Below, piece after piece: positions 1 through 11,521 of a stretch of 64,000 bases of DNA. The DNA is from Warburgia ugandensis (Eukaryota > Streptophyta > Magnoliopsida > Canellales > Canellaceae). How positions within the stretch are numbered: the first letter of the stretch is position 1; the number at the start of each line of letters is the position of its first letter. A program made the translations under genes and the position numbers. Where the stretch lies: contig CP141126.1 of NCBI GenBank assembly GCA_035236585.1, positions 68,611,414-68,675,413 of the forward strand, read 5' to 3'. The notes under the pieces are model-generated. The model was not told the DNA's origin, ran no database searches, and saw only the letters and a list, made by a program, of their open reading frames with translations.

Positions 1-479
1 TAAGTATTACTTGCATGTCATCCTACTTTAGTTTGAGAGTATTGGGATGTGTTTTTGTGTTACTTAAATCAAGTTTTATGCCTCAAAATTGTGCTCAATT
101 TTCAGATTCAATTACATGTCATAGGCACACTATTTTGGATTTATTTTGGAAATGATTCAATAAAATTGCTTGGGTTTCTTGTTATCAAATGGTTTTATTA
201 TCAAAGTAATTTAGATTTGGGTTGTTATCTTGCATAAAAATTACTTGTTTAGTTGCCTTATATGCTTGATTTAAGTTGATGTTCTTATGTACTTGAAATC
301 TTGGAAATTTTTCTCCTTAATATTTATGCTTTGTTTCCAACCATCTAAACACCTTAATTGCTTGAATCATTAGGAATCCATTTATATTTCTAGGTTGTTT
401 ATTAAATTCATTGGTTATCTTGTATGATATTTTTTTTTAAAATCATCAATTAAGGTCATTTTTCAATATATGAACCATG
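1..479. other. AT-rich stretch, nothing recognised
   Basis: T-rich sequence with no convincing coding frame and no repeat structure that I could match elsewhere in the window. It may be the continuation of the dispersed repeat that follows it. Confidence 0.4.
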
Positions 480-1014
480 TGCACAATCCATGGATCACCT
501 GCGTGGTACTTTTCCTCTTTGATCCTTAGTTAATTTGGTTACTTAATATTATTTATACTAGTTGTAGTTTAGTTGTTTGCATCTTAGTTTGGGTTTAGAA
601 ATTTTCCTTTTTAATTTTTAGTAAGCTTTAGATTAGGAAAGTATTAAATTAAAAAAGTTTCCTTTTTAAAGAGTTTCCTTAAGTTCATGTTTCTTAGATT
701 CATTCATGTTAGCTTTGCATTAGTTTTGTTTTGTTGATTGCATGTTAATTATGTTAGTATTTAATTCCATTTGCATAGGTTTAATTTTAGAAATTTTCTT
801 TTAATTGCAGTTCTAGTTTCATGCGTGTTTCTTTCTTTTGTCATTTACTTTCCCAGTTTAAATTCAAATCCATTCAATCTCTCCCTCTTTGGATGAAGTT
901 GAGCACTTTAAATAAGATCAATCCAACATACAAATTTGCAAAATTTCTCGTGAGAGTTGACCTCTCTTGGTTGTAATACTACATTGATTCATGCACTTGT
1001 GAGTAATTTTAAAC
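480..1014 (-). repeat. Dispersed AT-rich repeat, copy Z
   Basis: Read on the minus strand from about 1014, it begins with a block containing ACTCACAAGTGCATGAATCA followed by ATGTAGTA. Near-identical blocks open copy X (about 32790) and a weaker copy Y (about 47050). The sequence that follows in each copy is A-rich and contains similar words (AACTAAAAC, ACATGCAATTAA). The family is not identified. It has no coding frame. Outer limits are approximate because only the opening block aligns cleanly by eye. Confidence 0.45.
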
Positions 1015-1017
1015 CAT

Positions 1018-1620
1018 ACATTAGAATGTATGGCCATCCAAAATATGGATTTTATAGCTATTCAAAAGATGCATATATATAGCTGTCCAAAAAATGATTT
1101 AAAACCATCCTAAAATATGAATGTTTGGAAGCCCAAAACATGGTTACATGGATATTCAAAACATGATTATGAAGTAGTCTAAAAATTTGATACAAAACAA
1201 TAAAAAAACATGAATGTGTGGCAATCCAAAACATGACTTTATGGCTATCCAAAATATGCTTATATAGCTGTCCAAAAAGATGATATAAGACTATCCTAAA
1301 ACATGAATGTATGGCACTTCAAAAAATGGCTATATGGCTTTTCAAAATATGCTTATATAGTTGTATAAAAATCAGATATAAAACAATCCCAAAGGATGAA
1401 TGTATAAAAATAAAAAATCTGGTATATACTATTAAAAAGCATAGTGTATGTTAGTCCAAAAATCTGTTACAGAATAGTACCAAAACATAGTGTATAACAA
1501 TAAAAAAAATCTGATATATAATATTACCAAAACATAGTGTATGTCAGTCCAAAAATTTGTCATAAAATAGTACCAAAACATTGATTATAACAATCCAAAA
1601 CATATATACTTTCAATAAAA
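1018..1620. repeat. Degenerate tandem array in G1
   Basis: Subunits of about 30 bases built on TCCAAAACATG plus an ATATGGCTG-like word. Three subunits make a looser unit of about 90 bases. Short open frames inside it are by-products of the repeat and are not annotated. Confidence 0.7.
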
Positions 1621-2345
1621 ACCTTATCAAAGGACTGCTTCGAACTAAAGCAGACACTAAATACTCATGCTATAATATAAATACATTCAAGTTTCTAGCT
1701 ACCTAAAATAGCATTTTCTTCTAATCCCTCCATCAGTCTCCTCCTCCCTTTCTTCTCTTTTCCTTTCTTCTTTCTCTTTCTTTTCTTTCATCTTCCTTTC
1801 CTTCTTCTTTTCTCACTCATGTTCCACATTTTTTCCTTCTTTCTTTTTCTCTCTTCTCTCTTCTCTCTTCTCTCTTCTCATCCCACTTTTTCCTCTTTTT
1901 CCTTTCTGTCTTCTGTTCCCTCACCCTCACCCTCACCCTTTTCCTTTTCTTTTCTCTTGGGCTATAGCCTAACATGTCTCCAATTTGTGGATGTGTAGAG
2001 GAGCTAAAAAGAAGTAAAGATAAGATGTTGCTTTTCCTCCTTTATTTTCACCTTTTTGCATGGACTAATCAGGTTTCTTCTTTCACATTCTACTTACATA
2101 TAAATAGAATTTCATTGTCATCTCTAATAAATATCATCATGGATTAAATTCTAAACATTCATTACATTTTTTTTTTTTGCAAGAATAAGATAATGATTAA
2201 TCTCATCCCTCCATTCTTAATTGATCAGAGATATTACTCTTATTGATCATCCTCACTTTAGTTTAATCTCAATGGTTAAGATTACTCTAAATCAATTGAA
2301 ATATGAGTGTATATTTAAATATCACAAATTTTCAAAGAGAATAAT
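1018..2345 (+). repeat. Duplicated block G1
   Basis: First of two direct copies (the other is G2, 4090-5555). In order it holds a degenerate tandem array, a short A-rich link containing ACTCATGCTATAA, a pyrimidine-rich tract (about 1735-1960), and a unique tail containing CCTCCATTCTTAATTGATC. Both copies keep this order. It is unclear whether the pair are LTRs of an unknown element or an ordinary segmental duplication. I saw no TG...CA ends and no target duplication. Confidence 0.65.
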
Positions 2346-2898
2346 GTATGACCATAATGCCTACAAATTGAGTCCGCCCCATTGTCTGCCACTAGAAGGT
2401 CACCTCTCCTATCATGACAAATATTGTCACAACCAACTTGCGATCCTCAAACACATTCAGTGCCCTTAGGACCCTCTCAATCTCAAAGATCCAAGTCTCT
2501 ATAACATCTAACTTGTTTTCTCTAGAGAAGGTTAGATCCATCTTCTTAAAATGGATCAACATATTATCCTATGCACCGACATGCCCTCCCCATGCCCCTG
2601 ACCAACCATGTTGTGATGCCTACTGCATGTAGTGTCCAAACTACTACATGAACTGATGTGTAGGTTGCTCTCCAGCATTAACTGAAGAGGCAAAAGTAGA
2701 GTGGGCAGGTCCAGAAGTAGCTGGGATATGTCTTCTTGGTGCATTTGTTTTAAAACAAGTATCCTATCACAAGTGTTTCTACTTATCTAGATATAGGATC
2801 TCTTTCTCTACTAATACCAGCACATAATTTATTGGCTATTGTTATCTTTCAACTTGCAATTGGCTATGATGCCTAAACCTAGGCTCTAATACTAAATA
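2346..2898 (-). pseudogene. Gypsy element F: gag-derived remnant
   Basis: Minus-strand translation shows residues typical of the plant Ty3/gypsy gag region (an ETWIFEIERVLRAL-like helix followed by KLVVTIFV). It lies directly after a primer-binding-like site and LTR F, which is where gag should lie. It is a broken fossil fragment; the rest of the element is not next to it, and duplicated block G1 follows. The family call is Ty3/gypsy, chromovirus-like, by resemblance to the gag of element A. Confidence 0.5.
2882..2898 (-). other. Primer binding site of element F
   Basis: The minus strand reads TATTTAGTATTAGAGCC just after the LTR end. This resembles TGGTATCAGAGCC, the complement of the 3' end of plant initiator tRNA-Met. 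The same site is clearer in elements A and B. Confidence 0.5.
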
Positions 2899-4060
2899 TG
2901 TTATGCCCTAGATTTTAAAAGACAATTTTTGTAAAAGTTAAATACAATTTTAGAAAATTTGGGAATTCCTTACATTGTTTTAAAATACCTTTCCTTCCAA
3001 AAACATCTTTTCTAAACATGCAAGGGCCAATTACCAAATAAAAGTGACTCACATATGAGTCAGACCTTGTGTCAATTTCAAAAATTTAAATCCCATGGTC
3101 ATCCATTATAATCCAATTAACTGTAATAAAATATCCATCAATGTAGAAAAGCATCCATATGTGTTTTATATCAAATAGCCATAAACTATGAAAGAAATTT
3201 AAGTAAAATATCCTAGCTACTAGTCTTCACATCAACTGAGCTGTGTCTTCCTTACCTTCACTTTGTTTAGTCAAGTAGTTCCACCTTCATGCACATATTC
3301 CTCTATTATGAGATAATGTAAAATGAGATACAATATCTCAGCAAAGCTATGCTTGCGTTGGTGAAAATAAGATTGTATTTGGAATAAAAAATATGACTTA
3401 AATCTAGTTTTCTGATTATTAAGAGCATCTTTCTTTATAAGACAAACATATTCAAAAATGATACAAGAAAACAAATAAAGGGACACACTTAAGTGTCAAT
3501 GGAAACCCATTGGCTCCATCTAAACATCTATGTACAAGAGCTCAAATACATGTCCAGCTCGCCTATTGAGCTTAAGAACAACAGAGAAAAAGATAAACAT
3601 TAAATGTCACGAAACACCAATGCTCATGTTAGCTTCACTATCATGTGCCCTTTGGTATCTCATATTGGACTGCATCCTTATGGGGACTATGGCTATCTTG
3701 AAAGGGTGCTGTGAGTCACTTGTAGTGGAGTCCACCACCAACCAAGAATTATTCCACTCTTGGAATTAGATAGCATTCCACCTTAAGTTGTTAGAGGCTA
3801 GGAGGCCAACTCGTCAAACCTCTTAGAATAATGTCATTAGGTTTGATAGCCTATGATGTTAGTGCCAAGATGAGAGTATCTTTATACCCATATATTACTT
3901 GTAAATCTCTTAATTAATTAAATGAAAGTAACTTATACCTTCCCAAACTATCCCATCATGATTCAAATTTCATGTTATATTGCTACCACCAAGTATATTA
4001 TATAACAGGCCAAGAACTATGTATTTTTACTAGAAAACAAAGACAAATAAACTTGTTATA
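2899..4060 (-). repeat. LTR of gypsy element F (partial)
   Basis: On the minus strand the LTR ends CTAGGGCATAACA, next to the primer site. It carries the ATATCTCAGC hairpin region found in the C and D LTRs (3325-3339) and a GGCCTCCTAGCCTCTAA block (about 3795-3815) like the conserved G-rich block of LTRs A and B. The outer (U3) end is not resolved; block G2 begins at about 4090. It is an old, diverged copy. Confidence 0.55.
3325..3339 (-). other. LTR F hairpin
   Basis: GAGATACAATATCTC: perfect 6-base arms with a 3-base loop, about 425 bases from the LTR 3' end. It belongs to the set of LTR hairpins described in the findings. Confidence 0.5.
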
Positions 4061-4089
4061 AATCTATGCATATAACACTTTAATAGTTC

Positions 4090-4840
4090 ACAACATTGTT
4101 ATAAGGTAGTCCAAAACATGGCTATATGGCTGTCCAAAACATGATTAGATAACTATCCAAAAATTAGATTTTCAAATAGTGTCAAAACATGAATGTCCAG
4201 CAGTCCAAAACATGGTTATATGGTTGTCCAAAACATACTTATATACCTTTCCAAAATTTTGATTTAAACTAGTCCTAAAACAGGAACGTATGGCAGTCCA
4301 CAATATGGATGTATGATGGTCCAAAACATGCATATATAGCTATCCAAAATTCTAATTTAAAACAGTCATGAAACATACATGTACAGTACTCCAAAACATG
4401 GTTATATGGCTTTCCAAGACATACTTATATAGCTATCAAAAATATGATTTAAAATAGTCGCAAAGCATGAATGTATGGAAGTCCAAAACATAGCTATATG
4501 GCTATCAAAAATATGCTTATATCGCTGTATAAAAATCTGATATAAAATAGTCCTAAAACATGAATGTATAACAATCCAGGAATCTGATATATAATAGTAC
4601 CAAAACATAATGCATGGCAGTTAAAAAATTTGTTATAAAATAGTACCAAAATATAGTGTATAAAAATCCAAAATTTTGATATATAATAGTACCAAAACAT
4701 AGTGTATGTCAGTTCAAAAATCTGTTATAAAACAGTACCAAAAGATAGTATATAACAACCCAAAAATCTGATATATAACAGTACTAAAGCATAGTTTATG
4801 GAAGTCCATAAATCTGTTATGTTATAACAATCCAAAACTT
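4090..4840. repeat. Degenerate tandem array in G2
   Basis: Same TCCAAAACATG-based subunits as in G1, with somewhat more units. Later units shift to an AATCTGATATATAATAGTACC-like form, as also happens at the end of the G1 array. Confidence 0.7.
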
Positions 4841-5555
4841 ATCATCTTTCAATAAATTTTTTTATCAAAGAACTACTTAGAACTAAAACAAACACTCAAT
4901 ACTCATGCTATAACATAAATATATTCAAGTTTTCGCTTACATGAAATCTCTTTTCTGCTGACTCCCCTCATAAATCTCCTCCTCCTTTCCTTCTCTTTTC
5001 CTTTCTTCTTCCTTTGCTCCTTTCTTGGCTTCTGCTTCTTTTCTCCCTTCTCTTCCACCTTTTTTCATTCTTTCTCTTTCTCTCTTCTTTCTTCTCCTCC
5101 CACCTTTTCCTCTTTTTTCTTTCTCTCTTCTCTTCCCCATGCCCTTCTCCTTTTTCTTTCCTCTTTGGTTATAGCCCAACAAGTCTCCAAATGTGTTGGG
5201 GAGCTAAAAATTAGGAAAGATAAATGTTGGTTTTCCCACTTTCTTATCACTTTCCTGGGTGGACCAATTAGGTTCTTTCTTTCACATTCTGCTTTCATCT
5301 AAGTTAGAATTTTAGTGTTATCTCAAATATATATCATTATAGATAAATCGTAGCCATTCATTTCATCTTCTTTTTTTTTTTTTTTAATTTTTTATATAAG
5401 AATAAGATTATGATTGATCTCATCCCTCCATTATTAATTGATCTAAGATATTACTCTTATTGATCATCCTCACTTAGTGTAATCTCAATGGTTAAGATGA
5501 CTCCTAATTTGTTGAAATCACAACATCCATTTAAATATCATGACTTTTTAAAAAG
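4090..5555 (+). repeat. Duplicated block G2
   Basis: Second copy of the G block, in the same orientation and order as G1: tandem array (about 4090-4840), A-rich link with ACTCATGCTATAA, pyrimidine-rich tract (about 4975-5165) and a tail with CTCATCCCTCCATTATTAAT. The two copies differ at many positions, so the duplication is not recent. Confidence 0.65.
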
Positions 5556-5740
5556 AATAACATACATTTGCTCACTTGGTGGTTCGAACTCTACCATAGA
5601 AACTGATACACTTAACATATAACCAAATGAGGCAACTTAGTTTTGTTGTCAAACTTGCATAAAATAATTTTTATTAACATAATGGAAATTGGAGGTGTTA
5701 TAAGAGGATTGTTTGAGTAGCTTATCATTTGGCTTTACCT
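5556..5740. other. Unassigned spacer
   Basis: Short AT-rich stretch between block G2 and the element E remnant. It contains GGTTCGAACTCT, which resembles a Pol III B box, but no matching A box or other SINE feature was seen. Confidence 0.3.
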
Positions 5741-6062
5741 CCATAGCTATCTTTGGGACATAATGTGTTCCAAATATCTATGTTATGGAAGTATATTTTA
5801 GACCCCACACATGTGCTTGATCAAGTTCCAACTAAGTTGCAGCTTGACCCTACATTTGAGGAGAAAGTAGTGAAGGTTATGGATAGGAAAAATAAGATAT
5901 TGAGGAATAAGACCATTCCATTAGATAAGATTTTGTGGCAACATCATTCTATGGAGGAAGCTACGTGGGAAGTAGAAACAGATATGAGGTAGGAGTGTCC
6001 AAAGTTATTCATTGAAATGTAAATGACATTTCAAGGATTAAATTTTTATAAGGAGGGTAAAA
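5741..6062 (+). pseudogene. Gypsy element E: C-terminal pol (chromodomain)
   Basis: The frame at 5753-5992 encodes the end of a Ty3/gypsy polyprotein. The pattern FQISMLWKYILDPTHVLD then LDKILWQHHSMEEATWEVE is the integrase C-terminus and chromodomain typical of plant chromoviruses of the Tekay/Del type. The conserved W..H..EEATWE block is characteristic. A purine-rich tract (about 6048-6062) follows and leads straight into an LTR, as expected for the 3' end of an element. Only this end is present; the rest of the element is not in the window. It is a broken fossil. Confidence 0.8.
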
Positions 6063-6838
6063 AGTAATACTTAGAATTTCTAATTAAGTAATATTTTCAT
6101 TTTAAATGTGATTATTAGAGATTAAATTGTTTGGATGATGGAATCATTGAAACCTATGAATGATAAGACAAATGTGCCACTTGGCTTAAATTGGATGAGG
6201 TGCAAAAAAAAAGGCCCACTTTAGGGCTACCAAGTTGAGTCTTGCTAACCAAGTTATAAGGGAGAGATGCCTTAGTTTTAGGGCTTCCACCCCATGGAAA
6301 TCATCTAGTAAGTTTGGATGTTAGTTTTGTGAAAATTGATTAAGATATGCTAACATATAATTCATGAAATTATAATAGGTTATGAAATTAGAAACTTTCT
6401 AGAAATAGAACCTAAAAAGGATGTTTGATATCAGGTTGGATGAATGGCTAAGATGTCATCTTGGTTAGGTTATCCAATAATTAGAAGATCAAATGGGCTA
6501 TGACAACAAGTGTTACACTCATTACACCAAATTAGAAAGGGGAGCTGGACATTCCTAGTAGGGCAACCAAGCAAGGATGCTTGGTAGCCAACCAAGAGAG
6601 GAGGCACTCAGGTGTGGACGTTCACTCACTTAGGCAATTAGCAACAAAAGGGGAAATGGGATCTATGGTGAGTTGGGAAAGGAGTTTAACCAAAGGTTAG
6701 AGCTTTCTAAGTATGTATTGGGGGAGTGTCTCAGCTATCTTAAGAATTTTGAAAAGGTTTAAAAAATGTGAATCATAATTAGAAACTATAGTGCACCTTG
6801 GGCACTAAGTAAAGCACCCAACCAAGCAACCCTCTCCT

Positions 6839-6847
6839 CTATAAGTA
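6839..6847 (+). promoter_or_regulatory. TATA box of LTR E
   Basis: CTATAAGTA about 780 bases into the LTR, followed after about 210 bases by a donor-like AGGTAAGG. Same order as in LTRs B and C. Confidence 0.4.
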
Positions 6848-8295
6848 TGTGGGATGCCCAGCATATGGAAATCTTTACCTAGTGTTCCCCACCTGAATGA
6901 GAACTAGAAAGGGAAAAAACTATGTGGAATTTTAGTGAGAAAGAAGATGAGAAAGGTAGAGGAGTTGAAGCATTGAAGGAGATTTGCAAGCATGCATTTC
7001 AACCAGGGGATAAGAAGACTATAGAAGACCTTAAGAGTTGGTAAATTTTAGGTAAGGCTTTAGAACTCTCCAAACTATGTTTTTAGAAATAATCAGGCAA
7101 TATTGGAAGGAAAAATAAGGTATTTTTGCATTATTTGTAGCATGGGTTCCAAATGGCGTTTATGCGCTACTTTACATGTGGTATTCCATTGGAGTCTTGC
7201 ATAGACTATGATGTTTATTCTTCTTGGGTCTTTTATGATGAATCAAGACATGTTTAATGTTTAGGAAAATGTAGTTTTCATGCCATGTTAATTTGTTTTA
7301 AGAGTTGAAATTAGGACAAAATACTCATATTTACAAATAAAATGACCAGAGGAAAAGAATGGTTGAAAAGGGTATTTTCAAATATGTAATTTTTAAAGAA
7401 AGTTTCTACCCTGGTGTTTAAGGAGTAACATAACCACCAATGGGACTAATTTTGGTATATGGACTATATTTGGAATTTATGGATTATAATTCATTCTAAA
7501 CCCTAAATATCCTAATTTAGAAACTTAACTTAAAGCCATGAGAAGTTGGGAGTCAATGGTTTTGAAGAGTTGCATGAATGAAATGCTTTGAATGACATCT
7601 ATGTGAATTATATGTGTAATCTTGAATCTCTCATGTGGAGGTATGCTATGCTTGTAATGTCATATGGTATGATGCTTTGTTTGCGTTTATGTGACTCATG
7701 ATATTTTATGAGTGGGTAGTGCTTATGTACTGAAGAGATTCATTTTCCTCACGAGAGTTCATGAGTGCAGTGTGCTTCATGATGGGGTGTTTTGGAGTAG
7801 GTACAACTATGGTTAGGCATGAGAGAGTATGACTCTTTGTGGGTACTATGTTAGAGGCTTAAGGTGACCTCTTACCTCTAAAAATTATAGGTCCAAAACC
7901 CATGGACATTTTTGAGAGTACGTGTCATGTGTAGACTACTCCTTACAGTGATCTAGCAGCCCGTGAGAGTCGGTGTTGATTGTGTGTATCTGCTATCAAA
8001 CGTAGTTGGGAGAAGACTTCTATGTACATATTACTTGTTTGTATGTGGACATGTGAGCGGACATGTCAGTCATCTTCAAAAGTCTGAACACCCACCTTGT
8101 GGTATTTTGGGCATGAAGTAGCCATTTGACGTGTAATTTGGATACATGTGATATATGTTGATATCTCGAGATTATCTATCATGCATATTTGTTATGCATA
8201 AGTTATAGCTATGAATTTTTTATATGCATGGAGTTTTAAATGATCAGAACATGATTGCCATTAGTTTCCAAAACTAGTTTAGAGTTTTCAAAATT

Positions 8296-8330
8296 GAGTT
8301 ATTGTACTCACCCCTGAAACATTTCAGGTG
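8296..8330 (+). other. LTR E double hairpin
   Basis: GAGTTATTGTACTC is followed at once by CCTGAAACATTTCAGG, the second with perfect 7-base arms and a CA loop (8313-8328). It sits about 400 bases before the LTR end, where LTRs A and B have their GAGTATA hairpin. Confidence 0.5.
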
Positions 8331-8744
8331 ATAGATTTGAGGAATAGGATTAGCAGATAGAAGAAAGAAAGCAAGTAACGAAAAAAGGAAACTAGAGTAT
8401 GAGCAACAAAAGTTGAAGACTAGTTTAGATAATATGTTTTACTTTAATTTTAAGGATTTTTTACAAGACATGTAATAAGAACTTAAGTTCTATTTTTTGT
8501 TTGAATTATGGACTATTTAGTTGTTTGGGAAGTGACTAGTGCGTCCTGTATATGTGCTTATATCATTTCATGGATTATGTTATGTGGATATGTATGGAGA
8601 TTAGTTTACAACCTTGGGATTGACGAAGTGGTTTTAAAAGTACTATATTATATATTTTTAAAATGTTTTAAAAAATTCCTAAGAATTTACCAAAATAATT
8701 TGATAAAACTATTTCTAAAAACCTAGGTCATCAAAGTAACATAA

Positions 8745-10679
8745 TTCAATATGAGCACAATAGGATCATGCCAATCAAACTCCACACTCACAACAATCTC
8801 CCACTTGGAGACTAATTGTAAGAAGCCCTATTTTCATCATATGTAAATGATGTAGCTTCTCAATTAATGTGAAATTTGATGTGAAATTTTATATGAGGTC
8901 TTCTTATCTTCAATTTTGAAGACCTACAGAAGTTGAGCATGCCTTCATCTTCTGTACTATGACCATCTTGGTCAACCTATTTGTAAGATTTTCACTTGCA
9001 TGCATCTTCTTCAAAGAAAATAAACCATCCAAATACAATATTATGAAATGATACTTTTGTCGATATGCTTTTTTCTGTCATGAAAAGTTGAGTTCTTTGC
9101 TTGATAAATCGCACTTTGAGTAATACTTGATAAATGCAGCTCTTTTGCCCTTTCTCAAAGCCCCCCATGAGAACTTGTAGCAAATAATTTCTCTACTTGC
9201 TTCTATTACAATAATATACTTTGCTTGTGTTGTTAAAAGAGCAACTATTTTCTATGGCCTTGATACCTAATTAACTGTTGCGCTCCCCAATGTGAAGATA
9301 TTGCCAGTAGTACTTTTCTATCGTTAAGGCTCTAGTCATATCATATATATATATATCCTTATCTCATCATACTTAGCATAATGTCATATTTGAGTTGCCT
9401 CTCAAATACTTGCAAATCCACTTTATTGCCTTCCAACATTCCTTTCTAGAACTACTCATAAATCTATTGACAACTCCTATTGTTTTAGCAATATCTGATC
9501 TTGTCAAGATCATCGCATACATCAAACTACCACTAGCTGATGCATATGAAACTCTAGACATATACTCACGATCTTTCTGTATGTGCTCTATTTCTCTGTT
9601 TGTATTCAGCCTAAGATAGCCTTAATTTCTTACTTAATTCATCCATGCTAATCTACTACATATCAAGGATTTATTTTATTGGACCTAAGTCCATTAAGAA
9701 TTCCTTTGTGTATTGGTGCTTTAGATTTAAAATCTTATACATGTTTGATCCTACAAGAAGCATGTCATCTGCATATAATATAAGACTAATACATGAATTT
9801 GCAAACCTTTTAAGGTAACAATAATGGTAAGCATGATACCTAATAAAATCATTATTAGACATGAAATGATCAAATATAATATACCACTTTCCTGTGGCCT
9901 ATTTCAAACCATATTGACTCTTTTTGAGTTTGCATACCAGATTCTTCTTCCCAGACTCACTATAACCCTATGGCTATCACATTGGATGTCTTCTTTCAAG
10001 TCTCCATGAAGAACATTAGTTTTTACATCTAAATACTCTAAATAGAAGTCCAATATAGCCACAATGCTTAGAATTGATCTAATAGTAGATAATTTAACCA
10101 CAAGAAAATAAGAATTTGGTAAATTCAATACCTTTCTTTGATAAAAATCCTTGTACAACTAGTCTAGCCTTACACCTATTTAAGCTATCATGTTCTTCTT
10201 TTAGTTTATAGATCCATATATTATGCAATGATTTCTTTCCTTTGAGTAGCTCAACCAAATCTCATGTTTGATTGACTATAGAGACTCTCATATATTATTT
10301 CTAACTCACATTCATCCTTTGCTTCCACCTACAAGGCTTCTTCAAAACATTTTAGTACACCGTTGTCAGTCAATAGTAGATAATACAGTGAATGAGAGTA
10401 ATAAACGTTGGCTTTTATTTGTCTTGGCTCCTTTGTTAATGCAATTGAGGGTATTGTAGGTTATGTCTCTACATTAGCATTAAGAGAGGTCATGACAGCC
10501 TTTCTTAAAGGTATCTTTAAGTTTTACATACTCTGCATGCTCTAATTTTTATTCTTTTCATTCAACATATCCTTATACATAACATTCTTCTTGAATGAAG
10601 TATTCTAACTTTTAATAATTTTCTTACTTTCAAAATCTCAAAATCAAAAACCAAAATCATTCAAACCATATCAAATGAA
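8745..10679 (-). pseudogene. Ty1/copia pol remnant
   Basis: Minus-strand copia reverse transcriptase and RNase H. From high to low coordinates: an RT start like LVELLKGKKSLHN (about 10260-10200), the EYLDVKTNVLHGDL block (about 10040-9995), the catalytic block LILYADDMLLVGS (about 9790-9755), the ASASGSLMYAMILTRSDIA block (about 9550-9490), and RNase H with VALSTT (about 9240). These order and match the Ty1/copia polyprotein. The remnant stops at 10679, where the terminus of CACTA-1 starts, so CACTA-1 inserted into it. It is broken in many places and is the oldest layer in this part. No LTR was recognised. Confidence 0.8.
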
Positions 10680-10895
10680 CATTACTACACAAGAGGCTTT
10701 TAAAGTCAGTAAAAAAATGCTAATGGAAGTTAGTTAAAAAATTACTTCTATCAAGCTAACTTCGAAAATAGGTAACTTTTGAAGTCATTTACAAATTTAA
10801 AAGTCATGACTGTTGAAGTCGTTTACTAAATGACTTCTTTTGAAAAGGACTTATATAGTCGTTTAGTAAATGACTTTAAGAGACCCTCTTTTTAA
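10680..10895 (-). repeat. CACTA-1 terminus and subterminal repeats
   Basis: The 19-base terminus is followed by several copies of an AAGTC/GACTT motif in both directions (for example TTGAAGTCGTTTACTAAATG, then GACTTC). Subterminal repeats of this kind are the binding sites for the transposon-encoded protein in En/Spm elements. Here this is the 3' end, because the genes read toward it. Confidence 0.7.
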
Positions 10896-11504
10896 TTTTT
10901 TACATTGCAATCACTACCTGTATTTCTACATTCAATGTAACCCCTAATGCAATTTCCTCACAAACTTTATACACATGGAAAACAATCATACATTGACTTC
11001 CACACTTGGTAAAAAATCTAAATTTATCATTATCCATCCACATCTATCTTCAAAAGACTTCATAAAAGAAACAACAACACATGCATTCATTATAACATCT
11101 ACATTCACTTCATCTGTAGGTCCATACACATTTGCATTTACTTTCCCACTCTAAGTGTGATGACCCGGGTTTCATATGATGCAAATTTCATAAAAAGGCA
11201 AGATCTCTTGCTTTAGAAATATGAAATGAATGAAAATATTTTGTTTTAGAAAGAAATCTTTCGTATAAAACCCCGAGTGCTAAAACACATTTTCAAATCA
11301 TATAGCCATGGCATAGTTTTAAATCAACTCTATTCCCATGAAAGTGTTAGTCATAGCCCAAGCTACAGAGAGTAATTACAATCAAGTAACATTCACTAAA
11401 AGATAAGGTAGGGGTTTACTTGTACTTAATTTGGATGTTCTCTGTCACGGGTGTATCCTGTCCTTAAGTGTTTACTTGTATATGAAAAATGTTAAGGATT
11501 GGGT

Positions 11505-11521
11505 GAGTATACACTATACTC
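11505..11521 (-). other. LTR A hairpin (3' copy)
   Basis: GAGTATACACTATACTC: perfect 7-base arms, 3-base loop, about 350 bases from the LTR 3' end. Identical in the other LTR at 26694-26710. Confidence 0.6.

Larger units (their letters stand above)
6063..8735 (+). repeat. 3' LTR of gypsy element E
   Basis: It begins just after the purine tract (GTAATACTTAG) and ends near CCTAGGTCATCA, matching the start and end pattern of the other LTRs here. It contains a TATA-like CTATAAGTA (6839-6847), a TTTAGGTAAGG donor-like site (about 7048-7058), and a double hairpin followed by a CAGG word at about 8296-8330. It is about 2.67 kb long. The 3' end could instead be 8741. No second LTR is in the window. 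It is old and diverged. Confidence 0.7.

Noticed and set aside
1918-1940. CCCTCA repeats, possible telomere-like motif
   Set aside because: The plant telomere unit is CCCTAAA; this is a few units within a pyrimidine-rich tract.
4937-5298. Lysine/arginine/glutamate-rich frames
   Set aside because: Reverse reading of the pyrimidine-rich tract in block G2.
5582-5593. GGTTCGAACTCT, like a Pol III B box
   Set aside because: No A box or SINE tail; insufficient for a tRNA or SINE call.
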